From the NCBI RefSeq assembly GCF_910591885.1, contig NC_063285.1, positions 496,001 to 560,000 on the forward strand: a stretch of DNA of 64,000 bases, given 5' to 3'. A program made the translations under genes and the position numbers. The stretch comes from Bombus terrestris (Eukaryota > Arthropoda > Insecta > Hymenoptera > Apidae). Positions 45,841 to 59,040 of the stretch are shown here, piece after piece. The notes under the pieces are model-generated. The model was not told where the DNA came from and made no database searches. It saw nothing but the letters and a program-made list of their open reading frames with translations. Every line of letters starts with the position of its first letter. The first letter of the stretch is position 1.

Positions 45841-48557
45841 TGCTTTAGATATCAGGATAGAAAAGGTCATATTGAAAATTGTATTTATGGGAACAGGTAG
45901 ACGGGACGACCGCCTGTGAGAAAGTGTCGTAGACTTCAGGTGGCAGAGTAGAGAATGTACCTAAATCTCACTTTAGACGAGAAGACTAACTTTCAGTTCC
46001 CTGATGAGTTATGCACTGCTGAAAATTGAAGTTTATACAGGTATTTTCATTTATCGTTACGGAAGTGTTACTATTCAATCTATTTATCTTCTCTCAACTG
46101 AAATGAATTTCGAGACAACTTTGTATAGTCACTGAGGTAACAGGATGCCAAGCGAAGAAAATAGTAGTTCGAATTTATACAACTAGACACGATTCGTATG
46201 GCATCATGATATATCTGTGATAGCTTTATAAAAATATAATCGTCATTTATTTAGAATAGTTAACCGTTCTAAACGACATTTGCAACACGTACGAAAGATT
46301 TTACTATTTTGAGGGGTTCAAATATTTAATTCACTTTGGATATATCGACTCTATTTCCTGCTGAATACGAACGATTCTATTCTCAACCCCGAAAATCTAC
46401 GTATTTTTAACATTATTGAATATTTTCGCAACGTTCCTTTTCTGTTGTTCTTTAGACACCTTAAGAATTGATGATTTTCATTTAAAGAAAGGACATGGAA
46501 ATGGAAACATTATTTTGAATTGTTTGGGGAAGAGGTCTATTTGACAGAGTCAAAATCTACAAAAATAATGAATGCGTAAAAAAAGTTTCTTTCTGCAATT
46601 CTATAAATAATGGCATAGATTAAAAGAGTATACCAGTGTTTCATTTATATGTATATCTGCAGACAGGATTAAATCTCGATGGGATTGTCGGTAATCGCAG
46701 TGTCATTTTATGCTTAAAATTAAGGACAAAACGTTACATGCAACATGAACACTTGCAGTAATACAGTAATATCAGTTATCGATACGACAACTGAACATAC
46801 GCATAAACTGATAATTCGTGGTCAAGGGTAAAAGATAATGTTGAAAAGTTTAAAAATTTCTGGGCCGAACAGGACTCTGTTCAATTGGACGTCCGTAATG
46901 TGTACAGTACTTCGAGTACAGTATTAGAAATATTTTAATATTACAAGTTTAAGCATTAAAGTAAAGTATTTACATGACTATGAAAAATAAGTCTTTGTGT
47001 TCATTGCTGAGGTGAAAGAGTACGGTAAGAAAAGAACCTGTCTTCGCTATAATTGTACGTATACTTTTAGGTAGTAGCTTAGAAGATAATGATTCGATAG
47101 CCGTGAAACATGTATTCAGTCTTATTAAGTCTTACTAAGTATATTTTCAGAAGCACATGTCGCTCTCAGTAGATAGCTAAATTTCACCATTCTTTTCCTA
47201 TTGCTCGTGTTCTGCTCCCAAAATCATTTTAGGCAGATTTGGTAAAAGCAGACAGGCCAATTTTATTCAGTTGTAACAACAATACCTGAAGGATTCATAT
47301 TGCTAAAGAAGAAATTTGCCACCAAATAAGCGACTTATCGATGAGGGGGAGGTATGTCGCTTGGTATGTCGCTTATCTTTGTTTTTCTCCAATCCATTAG
47401 ATAGATTACTTTCGTGTGTCCAATCGGAATTACGACCTTCAAACAATTTTATATCCCGTGCTTTTTCAGCAATTTTACATCGAAAAACCTTTCATTCTCA
47501 ATTAGAGTCTTAGCGAAGACGAAGGACCTTCTTACTATTCCAAACATAAGGTTCAAGATATTTCTCTATATGCGTATTTTCATTTAAACATCGTACATAA
47601 AGGAGGAATTATGTTGTATCTTTATTCTCATTTATCTGGGAAACTAATTTCCAGTTTCATTTGAAAGTTTGTGGTGATTGAGCTCACATCGTGACGTGTC
47701 ATTTGGCCCAAAATTCAGTTCCAAAATCACGTGACCAAAAATAGGTGAAAAAAGACTTGTTATGGATGTTGTAACGTTGTGGGCAACGTTTCTCGGATTG
47801 TATGATAGACGACCTGGTTTCATGTCGTCACTCTTTTTTTAAATAGCTTTCATTTTTTACGTTCGTTAATTCAAGACAGACAGTTTATAATATAATCTCC
47901 CGATTGGTGATATCTATGTATCTAGTGGTGAAATTCGTTTATTAATAGTTTGGAAATGATTTGTACCGTCTGGAAAGCATAAAATAATCACGCGATGTCT
48001 CGGTCGGTGAAGCTTGTAGCTCGATTGTGAAGGAAGGTTATTTTTGAGTTTAAATCTTTTATAGTATTATCTCCTTAAGACTTCCTCCGTATTTATAGTG
48101 ATGTTTTAGAAACTCGATATTTCCGAAGGGTAATTTAGGAACATGTACCGGTTGTCAAGATTTTTAACCTGGAGGAATGCCATGATTCTTGTGAAAAAGT
48201 GGACATTTCGCGTCAATGCAGGTAATGCTACTCCTTTAGCGCGAAGAGGTGCGCAAAGAGCGTATAGTAATCGCGATACCAGAGTACCATGCATTAGAAT
48301 ATCAATTTTTCGAAAGCAATCGATCAATATGTATTCTGAGCATACTAAAAAAATACTTGAACTTTCCGGGTAAAATACACACGTTCTACAACGTTCAAAA
48401 CATTAGACTCCTCTCCCCCGTTTACGAAGTGTTGACATTATTCAACCCTCAAACACCAGACATCCTTAAACATCCATATGGTATACATCTTCAAACATTC
48501 GAACGTTACACATCAAACACACTTAACACGTACAGTAATACACATACGGAAGATCTG
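45841..48557. other. No gene recognised
   Basis: AT-rich. Frames such as 48143-48373 and 48249-48584 show no known domain. A small internal duplication GGTATGTCGCTT(G/A) lies near 47350. Confidence 0.4.
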
Positions 48558-48720
48558 TTGGGGGAATTGACAGAGTCAATTTAACAGTAGCGGCGTGTCG
48601 ACCGTCAGTTAATGATGATGGTTATGGTAACAATGAATACGCTATATATATCTTTCTCGTCTCCTCTCATTGTCAATCCTTGGATTTATAGTAATAGGCT
48701 GTAAAATTCAAGGTCCCGTG
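48558..48720 (+). other. Possible LTR-like fragment
   Basis: Starts TGTTGGGGGAATTGACAGAG and contains a TATATATA tract followed by CTTTCTCGTCTCCTCTC, reminiscent of an LTR promoter region. No second LTR, primer-binding site or duplication was found, so this is only a suggestion. Confidence 0.15.
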
Positions 48721-51700
48721 TTTATGATATTTTTATAGTGAAATTTAGAATGAAACGGATTAATTCCGTTATGTTAAAATAATAATAATAGTTAAGCTTT
48801 TCTTAAGTAAACATTTTTATTCGAATAATTTTTGAATAAGATGCTGAATATTAGTAATTGTAGTTTATATCTTTGAGTAAATTAGCTTCGTTATAAAATT
48901 TATCATGTTCGATTGTACATTTTATAAAAACAAGTTGGAGCAAAAGGTAGTCTGAACACGAAGAAAAAAAATCAATTTACTTCTACAAGATATTTATTTG
49001 CTGTAAAATACGTACAAACTTTATGTAGGTCTCTTACTGTCTGTAATACAGTGCTGTTCATTGCCATGTTCTCTGAGCAATATCGCACGACAGGAAGATA
49101 TAAATTAGACAATTTCATAGGAACAATACGGCGATATTGCCACAAGAAGCAATAATGTGGTGCACAAGTAATTCTACCTGACCGAAATACATAATTCTAC
49201 CTCTCTAAGGTTAAATTAGCATTCTATGTAGAAGTAACATGACTCGTATGTACAATGTACAGAGTGTACGAAAGTAGGTGTCAGGATCACCACAGCGTGA
49301 TTCTATAGCTCCGAGACGGTGAAGATTTATTAAAAGAAGTTGCACCAAAATTCACCATCACCATGAAATTCAACTGTATTGTACTCGTCACGGTGTTAAA
49401 ATTGAAAAAGAAACGACGTCAAAGTTCCATTGGCTCTTGCACCGATGTTATGTATAACATGTTTATATTTCGCCGTCAGATAGAAAGTAAATAACGTGAT
49501 ATTAATCAGGAGACAGAGAATTATTTCTTAGCGTACTAATGTGACATGTGACTCTAATTATTAGTATGTAATTATTTAAAACTGAATCACATGTCCTCCG
49601 CACGTAACCTAATGATACCCACGGTTTTACTTTTTCAGTTATACACAAAAGTATTGGTAGTATATATATAAATAGAGCCCTTTTAAATACAATTACCGTA
49701 AACTGAAAATACATACAAATTCATTATAAAAAATCGAGTCGTAGTTTGGAAATTAATGTACATAATTAGTTGTAGAATAGGTAAGATATGTTTTTCGAGA
49801 AACCGCTAGGCTTAATTCATTTCCGAGAAAGACAAAGCTGTTAAACGTATAGTATCGTCCAATTTCTTTGTATCAACAAACACGTCTATTTAAAATATGT
49901 TTCGAAATATTAATCTGCTAACTCGGAAGAAAGCGTCAACTCATTACAATATTTTGAGAATCTTTTACTTTTAATGCATTATAACCATATTACGATATAT
50001 TTTACATTCGTTTAGATCTAAATTGGTCCATGTGAGATTAGCTTTTTTATTTATACGCTTATCACTGCCACATTTCAGCGGATTTCTGGCTATGAGATAT
50101 TTTATTTAATAGGGATTATCTAGTTTAATTTATTTAAAATACAGTTGAACGAAATATAATACTAAATGTTTATTGCCAAATCATTTGATTTTTAAGTCAA
50201 TTACATTTATTCCATCTTTATTAACACTGTCCTTTTTCAGATTAACGATGAAACCATCAATTTGAGCCATTCAAGGTGCCAACGCTAGCTAGTATCGGCG
50301 GTGAGTAAAAGTTGAACCTTTTACATTATATAACGTCGTTTCATTCATATTTTTGAAATTATAAATATATTGCATATTTGTAAACAGTGTTGGGCAAAAT
50401 TGTATGTACCTCTTAGATAATAAAAAACAAGTTAAAATAATATTTTGTTTGTGAATGGGAATTAAATTTCGTATTTAAATAAAAGTCATTTAAACGATAT
50501 CAAAAATTATTTATTTCCTATTTCTTATTTGCAAGCGAAATTTTATTTTTTATTTGGATATGATTGGAGAACAAATGACAACGTATGAATAAATAGCTTT
50601 TAGTTTTGCCTTATCTATTTGCTTATCTAGCAATTTGCCCGAAAGCCTGTTTGTTTTTGACGCACAAAATTATAAATTGTAATTCACAGTAACGTTTTTT
50701 ATTAAACCAATATATTTGGGTAAAAATACATTTGTCCAACGACCGATGAATGATGAATGAAAAATAAAATTAATTTCATAATTTTAAGTAATGTATTTAA
50801 ACTTGTCTAAATAATAAATAATCTATTTTTGTTTTTTATTTGAATTCCCCAATAACAGATGCCCCTTTATTTGAACAATTATTTCAATGAAAATTTATCG
50901 AATAACGTCCAATATTATTTGGAAAATATTTATCCGAAACAAACAGTTGGTAGCGCTCTGTATCGTGTTCTATCCTACGAAGAAATAATTTTTAATAAAT
51001 CAAAAAGTATACGCGTGTGCGATAACAAAGTTTGTAATCAGTTATGCAATAGACGAAATTACATAGACTTTCTGTGATGTTCGTTTATGACATATTGCAG
51101 TTTAAATGTTGTACGTGCAGATTGGTCGCTTTACTGTTTAATGTCTGCAAAAGTTTCCGCTCGTTTATCTTTTTAGGCGACCTCTTAATTTTCATTGAGT
51201 TCGTTAAATTCATTTCCAGCGAAATGCTTGATGTTCTAGCTCACACTTGGAGCACATAGTTACATGTGTGCGTATCAGCGCGCGGTATGTGCTGATATAT
51301 TCAGCTGCTCTCTTCCACTGAACTTCGTTTGAATATAGTCTAGATTCATTCTGGCACGAGTGGATGGTTCGGAGATTTATAGGGGAAGGTTGCACCATTG
51401 ACGAAATCCGCGGTAATACCCGTGCCGGTCCATAGATACCGGTTACATAAAAATCCCAGAGCGTAGAATTTCTCTGAATTTAGATTAATGACGCCCGATA
51501 TTTTGATAAATCTCAATAGCGATCCTTAGTAGTTTGGAAGTACAATTCCCTGTGCCACAAACGGTTTCTGCCTTTTGCGTCTACACGCGCATTAGAGAAT
51601 ATTTAATAGAATTAATATATTTAAATATTATCGTTCAAGATTATCGGTAGAAATACAGACCGAGTCAGTATAAGCTATCACCTGAAATAACCCGTATCTA

Positions 51701-52433
51701 TCGATTTTATTGAAAAATGTTTCGAGTGAAATTTATCGTAGAATATTTAAGGAGGTTCGTCGAACGAGTGCCTTACGACTTTTCAATACCTTATATTTTT
51801 TTAAATGCTTATTAAGGCGACCTTGAATGTTTTAAGCGGCACTTTGTATTTTTCATATGATTGGTCGATCCAATTGGACAAACAAAGACATACTCAGAAA
51901 AAGAAAACTAGTACATTTATTCCACTTTTCCTAGCCTTTTATGCAGTGCGTTTGGTAAATTCAATACTTTTATGCTTGCAGTGCAATACCTTTCTTACTT
52001 TGTATGATATCTTTGTTTATGCTAAAATAAAAGCTTTTCTATTTAAACGCAATATCATTAATTACCAGAACTAATGTAATAGGTACGACCAAGGCTTCGA
52101 AGTAACAGATAATAATAGTAAGAGCTATATATTTTTGTCAATAAATACAGACGATGTTAAAAAATGCAGAATTAATAAATCATCTGCTCGTTAATAGAAT
52201 TTGAAGAATTCTATTATTAGAAAATACGTGGAGCTGTTTCGTAGAATTCATGACACAAATAATCTGTGTATACTAAGAATTTATTGCACTTTTAATTCTA
52301 GCAATTGATATAACTCGGACCTTCAGTTTCTCTGATTCAAGTGTGTGCGTATTTAGTAGCTTGAATTAATCCAAAGTGGTGCTACAATTCTGAATTTTAT
52401 TATTGCAAATTTCGTTTCATTAATATATAGGGT
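48721..52433. other. No gene recognised
   Basis: AT-rich. Around 49258, ACAGAGTGTACGAAAGTAGG resembles a DNA-transposon end. Bases 51230-51450 are CpG-richer, with small inverted repeats (CCGGTCCATAGATACCGG). Nothing further is supported. Confidence 0.4.
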
Positions 52434-53339
52434 GTCCTGCTTAACTTGAGCATCTTAAATATCAGTGAAAAACAATATCTGACTGAAAGAAGCAAATGTT
52501 ATATGCAAAGTTTGTCTCGTGACAGCTTTTTAAATGCAATTACGTATTTTTCCAACCTTCAACGACCTAAAGTGACTTTCACGTGATCTTGAGTACGAAA
52601 AATTCACAAAAGTAAGACAATTGATGGAAATACTGAAATAACTATGATGAAAAGATTAACGGAGGAAAATTTATCTTGGCATGTGTTCGAATTAAACGAT
52701 TTTCTGAATTTTCTTGTAACTTTCTCACTGATATTAGCACGTGCAGTTTTCCAGCGTTTTCAAAGAAAGAAACGCGTAAAGTCGGAGCAGGCTGTTGAAT
52801 ATCTGCGCTACGACCGATCCGACGTTGCAGGAATTATCGGGCTTGACGATCTACTGATACATTTGGAGCCGAATATCCGTCATGCTGAAACTACGTTCGA
52901 TATCTTCATAGTGTGGAAATGTTCTCTAATAGATCGACTCGCTGATAGCTCAAAAAACTTACACATTGTTCACCACTCGAAGTGGCATCGATAAAAAATG
53001 GTCGAATAATACAATCACCAAAGGTACCATATCATTTATTTACGCTTTATGGATGCTGATGTACGGCTTGATGAAGCCATTTCGGATTTTCAGTATACCA
53101 ATAATGCATATTATGTCTATTCACTTGTCCATGATTGATACAAACAAACTCATCGGTAGACAGCGGACCTTTATACGGATGTAATATATCGAAATATGCA
53201 AAATACATGCAAAATGTATGCAAAATATATGCAACGAAATTTGTGTTCTAACTATAGTACGTTGCAGTAGTTCTTTTTTCAATTATCGATTATAGCTTTT
53301 TACGCGTAAAGGAAGTTTTAAAAAAACCTTTTTCGTAGT
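52434..53339. other. Isolated transposon-like terminus and an unassigned frame
   Basis: AGGGTGTCCTGCTTAACTTG (52433 on) resembles, in inverted orientation, the sequence ending at 62898 (AGAGTGTCCCGCATAACATG reversed), suggesting ends of one family. A 116-codon plus frame at 52644-52994 follows, with no recognised domain. No opposite TIR was found nearby. Confidence 0.3.
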
Positions 53340-53890
53340 TAATATCGACTTGTGCGCTGCCGGTGATTGTAGTCGGGCCTCCTCTGCTATTCTAGCAACA
53401 TATTTCAACTTTTAACACATGTGCCGCGGTATCCGTACCAGGCAGCAGCATCTTTTCTTCGGAAATTGGAAAACGAATTTAAAGAACGTGCAGTACTTGC
53501 ATAATTCGTTTCGGATAATTGTATTCAGGCCAACAAGCGAGACTGCATTTTCTCATTTTTACAAAGCTTCTCTATAATCGAATTTGCTATAGACCGACCG
53601 GTTTCATCTCATCCACGAACATTCAGATATAATTGTGACCAATATTTTTCCCAACGCTTTACTATTGAGACGTTTCCAAGGCAAAATTATTTTTTCTTCT
53701 CGACGAACTCGCCTCATATTTTGGATCGTTGTTTAAAGTAATAGCAGTACGTTTATCACGCTGCGTAACATTTTTCCTGCGCACACCTGTATCTCGGTGT
53801 TGTTTCATTTACGATTTTCTATCGCGTGCAATCTGCTTGTCACACATTTTGCAATAAGCGTCTTCTCCCTGCGCAGTAATACAATTATTT
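53340..53890 (-). pseudogene. hAT-like transposase fossil with BED-type zinc finger
   Basis: On the reverse strand 53868-53839 encodes EDAYCKMCDKQIARDRKS, then a stop, then MKQHRDTGVRRKN. This matches a BED finger (C-x2-C...H-x5-H) whose last His is now Arg. Downstream, after frame changes, DETGRSIANSIIEKLCK (53613-53560) matches the catalytic-region DETTD..G....N..I motif of the hAT-like/CGGBP1-type proteins spread in insect genomes. SETNYASTARSLNSF and a degenerate region follow. BED fingers bind the transposon's own ends. Multiple stops and frameshifts make it non-functional. TIRs and 8-bp target duplications were not located. Confidence 0.6.
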
Positions 53891-54026
53891 GCCAGTGTAA
53901 TTCAGTTAGACATCGTTACACGTTTGCAATCTTCTGACTTGGGCATCTTCTCAATATTTAAATTCTCAATCGTGAGTGTTTCACTGTTAACACTATCGAA
54001 TGGCTCATGTAACTGAATTATTCAAA

Positions 54027-54417
54027 TCTCTTGCGGTATAATACCGAACTGTAAGACAATTTGCTAGCCAGGAGAACACGGTACAAAACAAAGATGAAGT
54101 AATTGAAGCGGCACGGGAAGTAGGAGCGACGCTGCTCGATGAAATTACCGATGGATAATTGTACCAGGGTAGAACTTTATTTATCCGAACTGATGACATT
54201 TACCAGATACGTTCCTGAGCTCTTATTATCCGAATCCAGGCAGTGAGGATTTTACCTTAGTATTTACAAATTTCAGCTTAGTTAAGTCCAGTTATATGAA
54301 AATTAACTCCGATTATAGGAATGATAAACAAGGAAGGATGGGAGAACTAGTAGACTCCTATTATCCGACTGATCCAGTTATCCAACACGGCCGTGTCGGA
54401 TAAATGGAGTTTTACTG
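54027..54417 (+). mobile_element. 3' end of a pogo/Tigger-like element with right TIR
   Basis: Plus-strand coding remnant VRQFASQENTVQNKDEVIEA continues AREVGATLLDEITDG with a stop at 54156-54158. It resembles the extreme C-terminus of Tigger-type proteins. The next 260 bp contain repeated TTATCCGA motifs (near 54180, 54225, 54360 and, inverted, 54396). The end is ACTG then TA; reversed this is CAGTAAAACTCCATTTATCC, a canonical pogo TIR. The left half is absent, and the hAT-like fossil occupies the space upstream. Confidence 0.55.
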
Positions 54418-54419
54418 TA

Positions 54420-56165
54420 AAATAACAGATTGCTTAATCTTTCTCGCTTAATAAATTGTCAACTAAATATGTACATATTCAGAATCTATGTATTTATGTA
54501 AGAAATATGCGCTTAAGCAAAATACGCGCGATATACGAAAAACGCAAAATAACCACTATGTTTTTAAAATCTCGTAACGAAGAAACAAAGAATAACCAAC
54601 AAAATCGCCCATTTTCTAGTCACCTTATTTGGTACCAAATGATGGCATTCGCATATTTGGATTCATTTTTAACAAATTTCCTATCGTTTTTCGGAAAGGT
54701 GGTAATGCTACTTTTTGTTTTTTGGAAGACACACTTATAGGTGTTTTGTGAATATTTCAACTCCAAGCGATGCCAAAAATAGTCATTTTATAACATCCTT
54801 CGTTCTCGTCGTAGCTGATGATTATTTTTTCTTAAAAGCATTGATACAGGTTTCGACTATCCTATTACGAAATAAATGAAAGTCCTAAGACTGTTATACG
54901 CTTCCGGTTGCGATAGAACGACAGTGACGTAAAAAATGTTAACTTGTTAGTAACACAGAATCGTAATTTTAATAAAGCCGCTTAAAATGTACGTAACGAG
55001 CATACTAATATACGCCGGTTTAACAACGGATAGGTGGCGAAGGTGGGCACACCGATATCAAGACCTGCTTTTATCTTTACTCGTAACGAGAACGTTAATG
55101 TGATGCAATATTTTGCTGTAGCAACGTTTTATCCTTCACAAATGGGCTGCGAATCAGCCGTTAAACTTATTATCTATAATCATACATCAATGATTTGTGC
55201 TTGGATGTACGTTAACGCGTAAAGTTTCGATAGGGAACAAGGATCAATCAATTTCTCTAAAAGTACCAACATTAATAAATATGCCTGCCACGATTAAATA
55301 CTTAGCTGATTAGCTCTTGGTACCGATATCTCGAATTCGATGTTTAATTTTCAATGAAATTCAAACATTACACTTCTCTTAATATCAAGTTGCCCGAGAA
55401 CTAAAATTAATTTTTGATTAAACTATTCAAACCAATGATACTACCATCGTAACGTAACTATCGTAATTAAAGTTCTTGCGATCAACAGATTTCTGTCCCA
55501 TCAAAGAAGCATTAAAAGCTAATTATTCTCACGGTGAAACGATATTAATATCTCCATCGAGAAGGAGCAAGTATAATTTTAGTGAATATTCAATCGTATA
55601 CGCGGTGATCCACCTAGCACCTTGAACACCTCAAATATTTCACTTATTGTTATTAGGAAAAGTGTCAGAAGAAAACATTATTTAATTAGGAAAATATGAT
55701 GACAAGCAGGAAATTTATCTCGAAATTACTTTTTCCGGCATTACAAAATCACGAACGTTTTCTTAAATGAGATTATATACTTTTATCGTCATCACGTTAT
55801 ATCTGTGGTGAGTGATTTATAATGGAATCATTTGAGTACATGACTTGCGTACGAAAAGTTCAGAAATGTTTGGCAACAAATGCAAACGACCAGAGGTGTG
55901 TAATGCGAATAAAAAAATGTATGCATGTATATACACATTTATATATGTTTATATGCACTTGTATATATATAACATATACAAATATAGCAAGGAGAAAAAT
56001 TGACCAATGTAATGCTTTTTGTAGAAAATGATAATCTTGTTTCGCTATTTAGAAGGATATGGTTTGGCGCGATTTGCTACCTCGCGAAAAAGAGGCAATA
56101 TAAATATTAATATTTTATTATAATATTATCGTAATAGTAAAGAATTAATAGTATTAATATAAATA
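54420..56165. other. No gene recognised
   Basis: AT-rich. Bases 55915-55990 are an impure TATG/TATA-rich low-complexity tract. Confidence 0.4.
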
Positions 56166-56390
56166 CTAATATTTCGTACGTAACTTCTTTGTACTTAAAA
56201 GGGCTGCAGTTTGTTTTGGCATACTTTTAATCAAATTTGTGCATACTTCTTGAGGGATCGCATACCTTTGTTCTTCAACTCTTTCCCATAATTCATCGAG
56301 ATTCCCGCAGGGGTTGGAGGGACTGCCGAAGCACAATCCGCATTTTTGCGGCTGTGTCTCGCTTGTGCCAGTTCCTTTGGCTGTGTTCAT
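56166..56390 (-). pseudogene. C-terminal remnant of a Tc1-like transposase
   Basis: The reverse strand reads NLDELWERVEEQRYAIPQEV, then CTNLIKSMPKQTAAL and a KY-stop ending. Tc1-family transposases end with NLWDEL.RRV....., then W..IP.E.C.NLI.SMP.R..AVIKAKGG.TKY, so the match covers about 50 residues. The GG of the KGG motif is lost and the region before it (CGLCFGSPSNPCG) only faintly recalls the SPDLNPIE block with the third catalytic residue. No TIRs were identified. It lies just left of the foldback repeat. Confidence 0.7.
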
Positions 56391-56460
56391 CTCACTGAAG
56401 CAAACTACGGAGTAAAGGCTACGGTTAATACCGTAGCTAATCCCTGCTTACGCGAGTCCA

Positions 56461-56734
56461 CGGTCGTATAAACAGATCTGGACGCTCTTATACCGAAAAC
56501 AGAGAAGGAATCGTCCGAAAATTGAGTCTTGAAAAACCAACTTGGGACGCAGGAAGAGTCTCGTTCGCGTGTACAGATGTACATAGACATGCTATACATA
56601 CTATCTGATACTGTGCATGTCTTAAACAGAGACAGAGGCATTCTCGAAACTCTTCTTGTTTTCCATGTTGATTTTTCACGATTCGATTCTCGGACGACTC
56701 TCCCTAGCGAGTGTCGATACCTGTTTATGCAACC
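56461..56734. repeat. Foldback element: about 100-bp inverted arms, about 65-bp loop
   Basis: The left arm (56461-56572, from CGGTCGTATAAACAG) pairs with the reversed right arm (56639-56734, from CGGTTGCATAAACAG). Similarity continues through TCGTCCGA(A/G)AAT, then GTGAAAAATCAAC/TTGAAAAACCAAC and A(A/G)GAAGAGT(C/T)TCG. Both arms therefore descend from one sequence. The structure would make a long hairpin in DNA or RNA. No target duplication is visible. A related single arm lies at 45747-45840. Confidence 0.65.
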
Positions 56735-56739
56735 GCGAG

Positions 56740-57270
56740 AAACTTCTTGCCAGTGACAGATATTGCACGGATCTCGACTTGTGGTGTCACTAGTCCCACC
56801 AATGACTTTGATTGGTTCCACGGGGACCGGAATCGGGATTCGATTCCCGACTGCTTAACGTCGCTCTCGCGAGAGCAGCGACCTGTGGCCAAATGTTGGT
56901 TAGACGATCCACAAGGATTGTTGACCGCAAACGATATGCTTCCTCCATGGGTATATCTGTATGGGTCGACGTCATCGGCTCTGGCGGAAGTTGCCAGACG
57001 CAAGAGTAACCGCTCCGAAGTCTGCCTGCTGTACGATACTTGGGACTTGCAGAGGGACCCTGTCCGACCTGGAACTGGATCCGATAAAGATAGTTGTAGC
57101 CGTGTAGCTGTGGTCGCGTCTGATGAGGTTCCGTGACAACTACGGGCACATTAAAGAGCTCTTGACGTATGTAATTCGAGCGATTCTGCCTATTCCGCGA
57201 AAAGACTAAAGCAGTTCTTACAACGACGATCGAATCGTGCTTGATTCGACCGAAAGTTCAGCAATGCCCA
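56740..57270. other. Unexplained GC-rich island with several perfect short palindromes
   Basis: The composition is close to 50% GC, with long accidental open frames on both strands (56711-57136 plus, 56790-57149 minus). It contains TCGGGATTCGATTCCCGA (56833-56850), which looks like a tRNA T-arm, and the palindrome GCTCTCGCGAGAGC (56863-56876). No acceptor stem, anticodon arm or rRNA similarity could be found. It may be part of a larger unknown repeat together with the foldback. Confidence 0.35.
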
Positions 57271-58309
57271 AACTCGGATGGCCCAGCGAAGATGCATATT
57301 AATTGGATTTTACCGAATACAAAATGGTCCAATCAACATGTACTTCGGACCAAATCAACTCGTGTTCTCTTCGATGATTTTCGTTGTTCAACTTTTCTTA
57401 GCTTTTCGTAATAGTTCAACGTTTCGTAGATTTTGAAGCCTACTTCTTCGCAGCAGACCTTGAACTGAAGTTTTCAGGCCATGTGGCCTCTATTTTTATT
57501 GTGCGACTCGAAACCATGAAGTTGGTTGCTTCATCCTTTTCAGAATTTACTGTCTCGCGTATTAAGAATAATTTCTTGTTAATAATGTTAATGTCACGTT
57601 ATTTACTTTCTATTAGACCGCGATATGTAAGCATATTGTGGATTACTATAATTGTAAATAATGCCAGTGTAAGAGCCAATGAAACCTTGACATTACTTTC
57701 TAAAAGAATGGTAAAAATTTGACAATAAAATTCAAGTGCAAGATCAATTTTAAAATTCAGATACGATAGTCATGATATATAATTTTTAAACACTGTGTAC
57801 AACGATACAGGAGATTTGTAAAAGAAGCGTGTAAAGTTGACCTCGGACATGATTTTCAAGCTCAAATTTTTTATTGCAACGTATTCTATTTGTCACGGGG
57901 AACAAAATTCTCAAAAGAATCACCGCTAGCGAATAGTCTCTGCTCCCGAAAAGAAGTCAAAATTTTAATAATTCTCGCACTAGTTTCATTCGCGATTTTA
58001 CAGTTTACAATTACGTTCGCATTTAACGAGAAGGTAGCTTACTATTTATGAAACAACGAGAAATTACGGATTACAGGAATAATCGCAAATCTCTTGCGCG
58101 CAGAAGATTATGTTAACCGCTTGGTAATCAAGAATTAATACTACAACATCTGAATGCAGATCTACCTTGCATTAACAGACGGAAAGGAGAAGAACAGATT
58201 AATTATCGCTCTTGCTCGTGCTTATCCATTACTGGACTTGTATAAACTGATCGAGTGAGAATCAATCACACGACGATGTAACAAATAACTCGAGAGAAAA
58301 GCTTACGAC
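57271..58309. other. No gene recognised; may contain the lost 5' part of the next fossil
   Basis: No readable transposase motif was found upstream of 58310, although the distance would suit an N-terminal HTH region. Confidence 0.35.
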
Positions 58310-59040
58310 TTTACAAAATTCGCCACGTTCAAGCACTCCAACCAAATGACTGTGTTACTCGACAAAGTTTTCACCATTGAACGCTACGTAACTTGCAGTT
58401 ACGTACTTACAGACTCACACTTTTTCGAGCGTATGTTATTTATGAATGAAAGCAGTTTCTCAAGTTGTAGCATTCTCGATCGACAAAATGCCAGGATTTG
58501 AACTTACAGAAATCCAGATGCGATGGATGAAAGATTTAACCAAGGACGATCCACCATAAACGTATGGGCGGGTATCGTTGGAAATTGTATTACTGCTCCT
58601 ATGTTTCTGCCTACATCGATGAAAAGTGCAACATATTTGCAATTTTTACGCCCGCGTCTCCTAATCGAATTACGCGAAATTATGCATTTATTTTGCGAAT
58701 GTTGACAAAGTCGCTGACAAGTTACGATCGTTCAGCCAGTTATTGAACGAATAGTTTGGATAGGATACAGATCTGCTTTTAACGCGCGGCCTCGTTGCTC
58801 ATGAAATTTGATGGCGCTGAATATTTTACTTTGAGAGAAGAAATTATCTACAGTTCGATCGAACAGATTACGTTCGTTAAACGGTTACAACGTCCGATCG
58901 AATGCGGTTTTTATCCCTCAAAATTGATACGTGATCTTAATGAAAAACTCGTAGAGACGCGAGTTTGGGGCTGTTTAGAAAGAAAGAAAGAAAAATACGG
59001 GATATATAATAGTGAATCTAAGGTACCTGCGTGCAACAAT
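58310..59040 (+). pseudogene. DDE transposase fossil (Tc1/mariner superfamily), plus strand
   Basis: In order: RHVQALQPNDCVTRQSF (58320, end of the HTH/linker); LFMNESSFSSCSILDRQN (58440-58495), where the family has LFTDES, so the first catalytic Asp is Asn; YRNPDAMDERFNQGRSTINV (58500-58566) then WAGIVG; SATYLQFL; a frameshifted WIGYRSAFNARPRCS (58757-58801), standing for WIGRGGP..WP.RSPDL, with the third catalytic position destroyed; and a tail ending RVWGCLERKK (58950-58990). At least three stops and two frame changes are present. The order and spacing match a family I recall from ant and bee genomes. TIRs were not found. Confidence 0.7.

Noticed and set aside
56833..56850. tRNA T-arm-like hairpin TCGGGATTCGATTCCCGA
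   Set aside because: The seven bases after it (CTGCTTA) have no partner at the expected 5' distance, and no anticodon or D arm can be drawn.
56711..57149. Long open frames on both strands of the GC island
   Set aside because: Mutually overlapping, no domain; a consequence of high GC.
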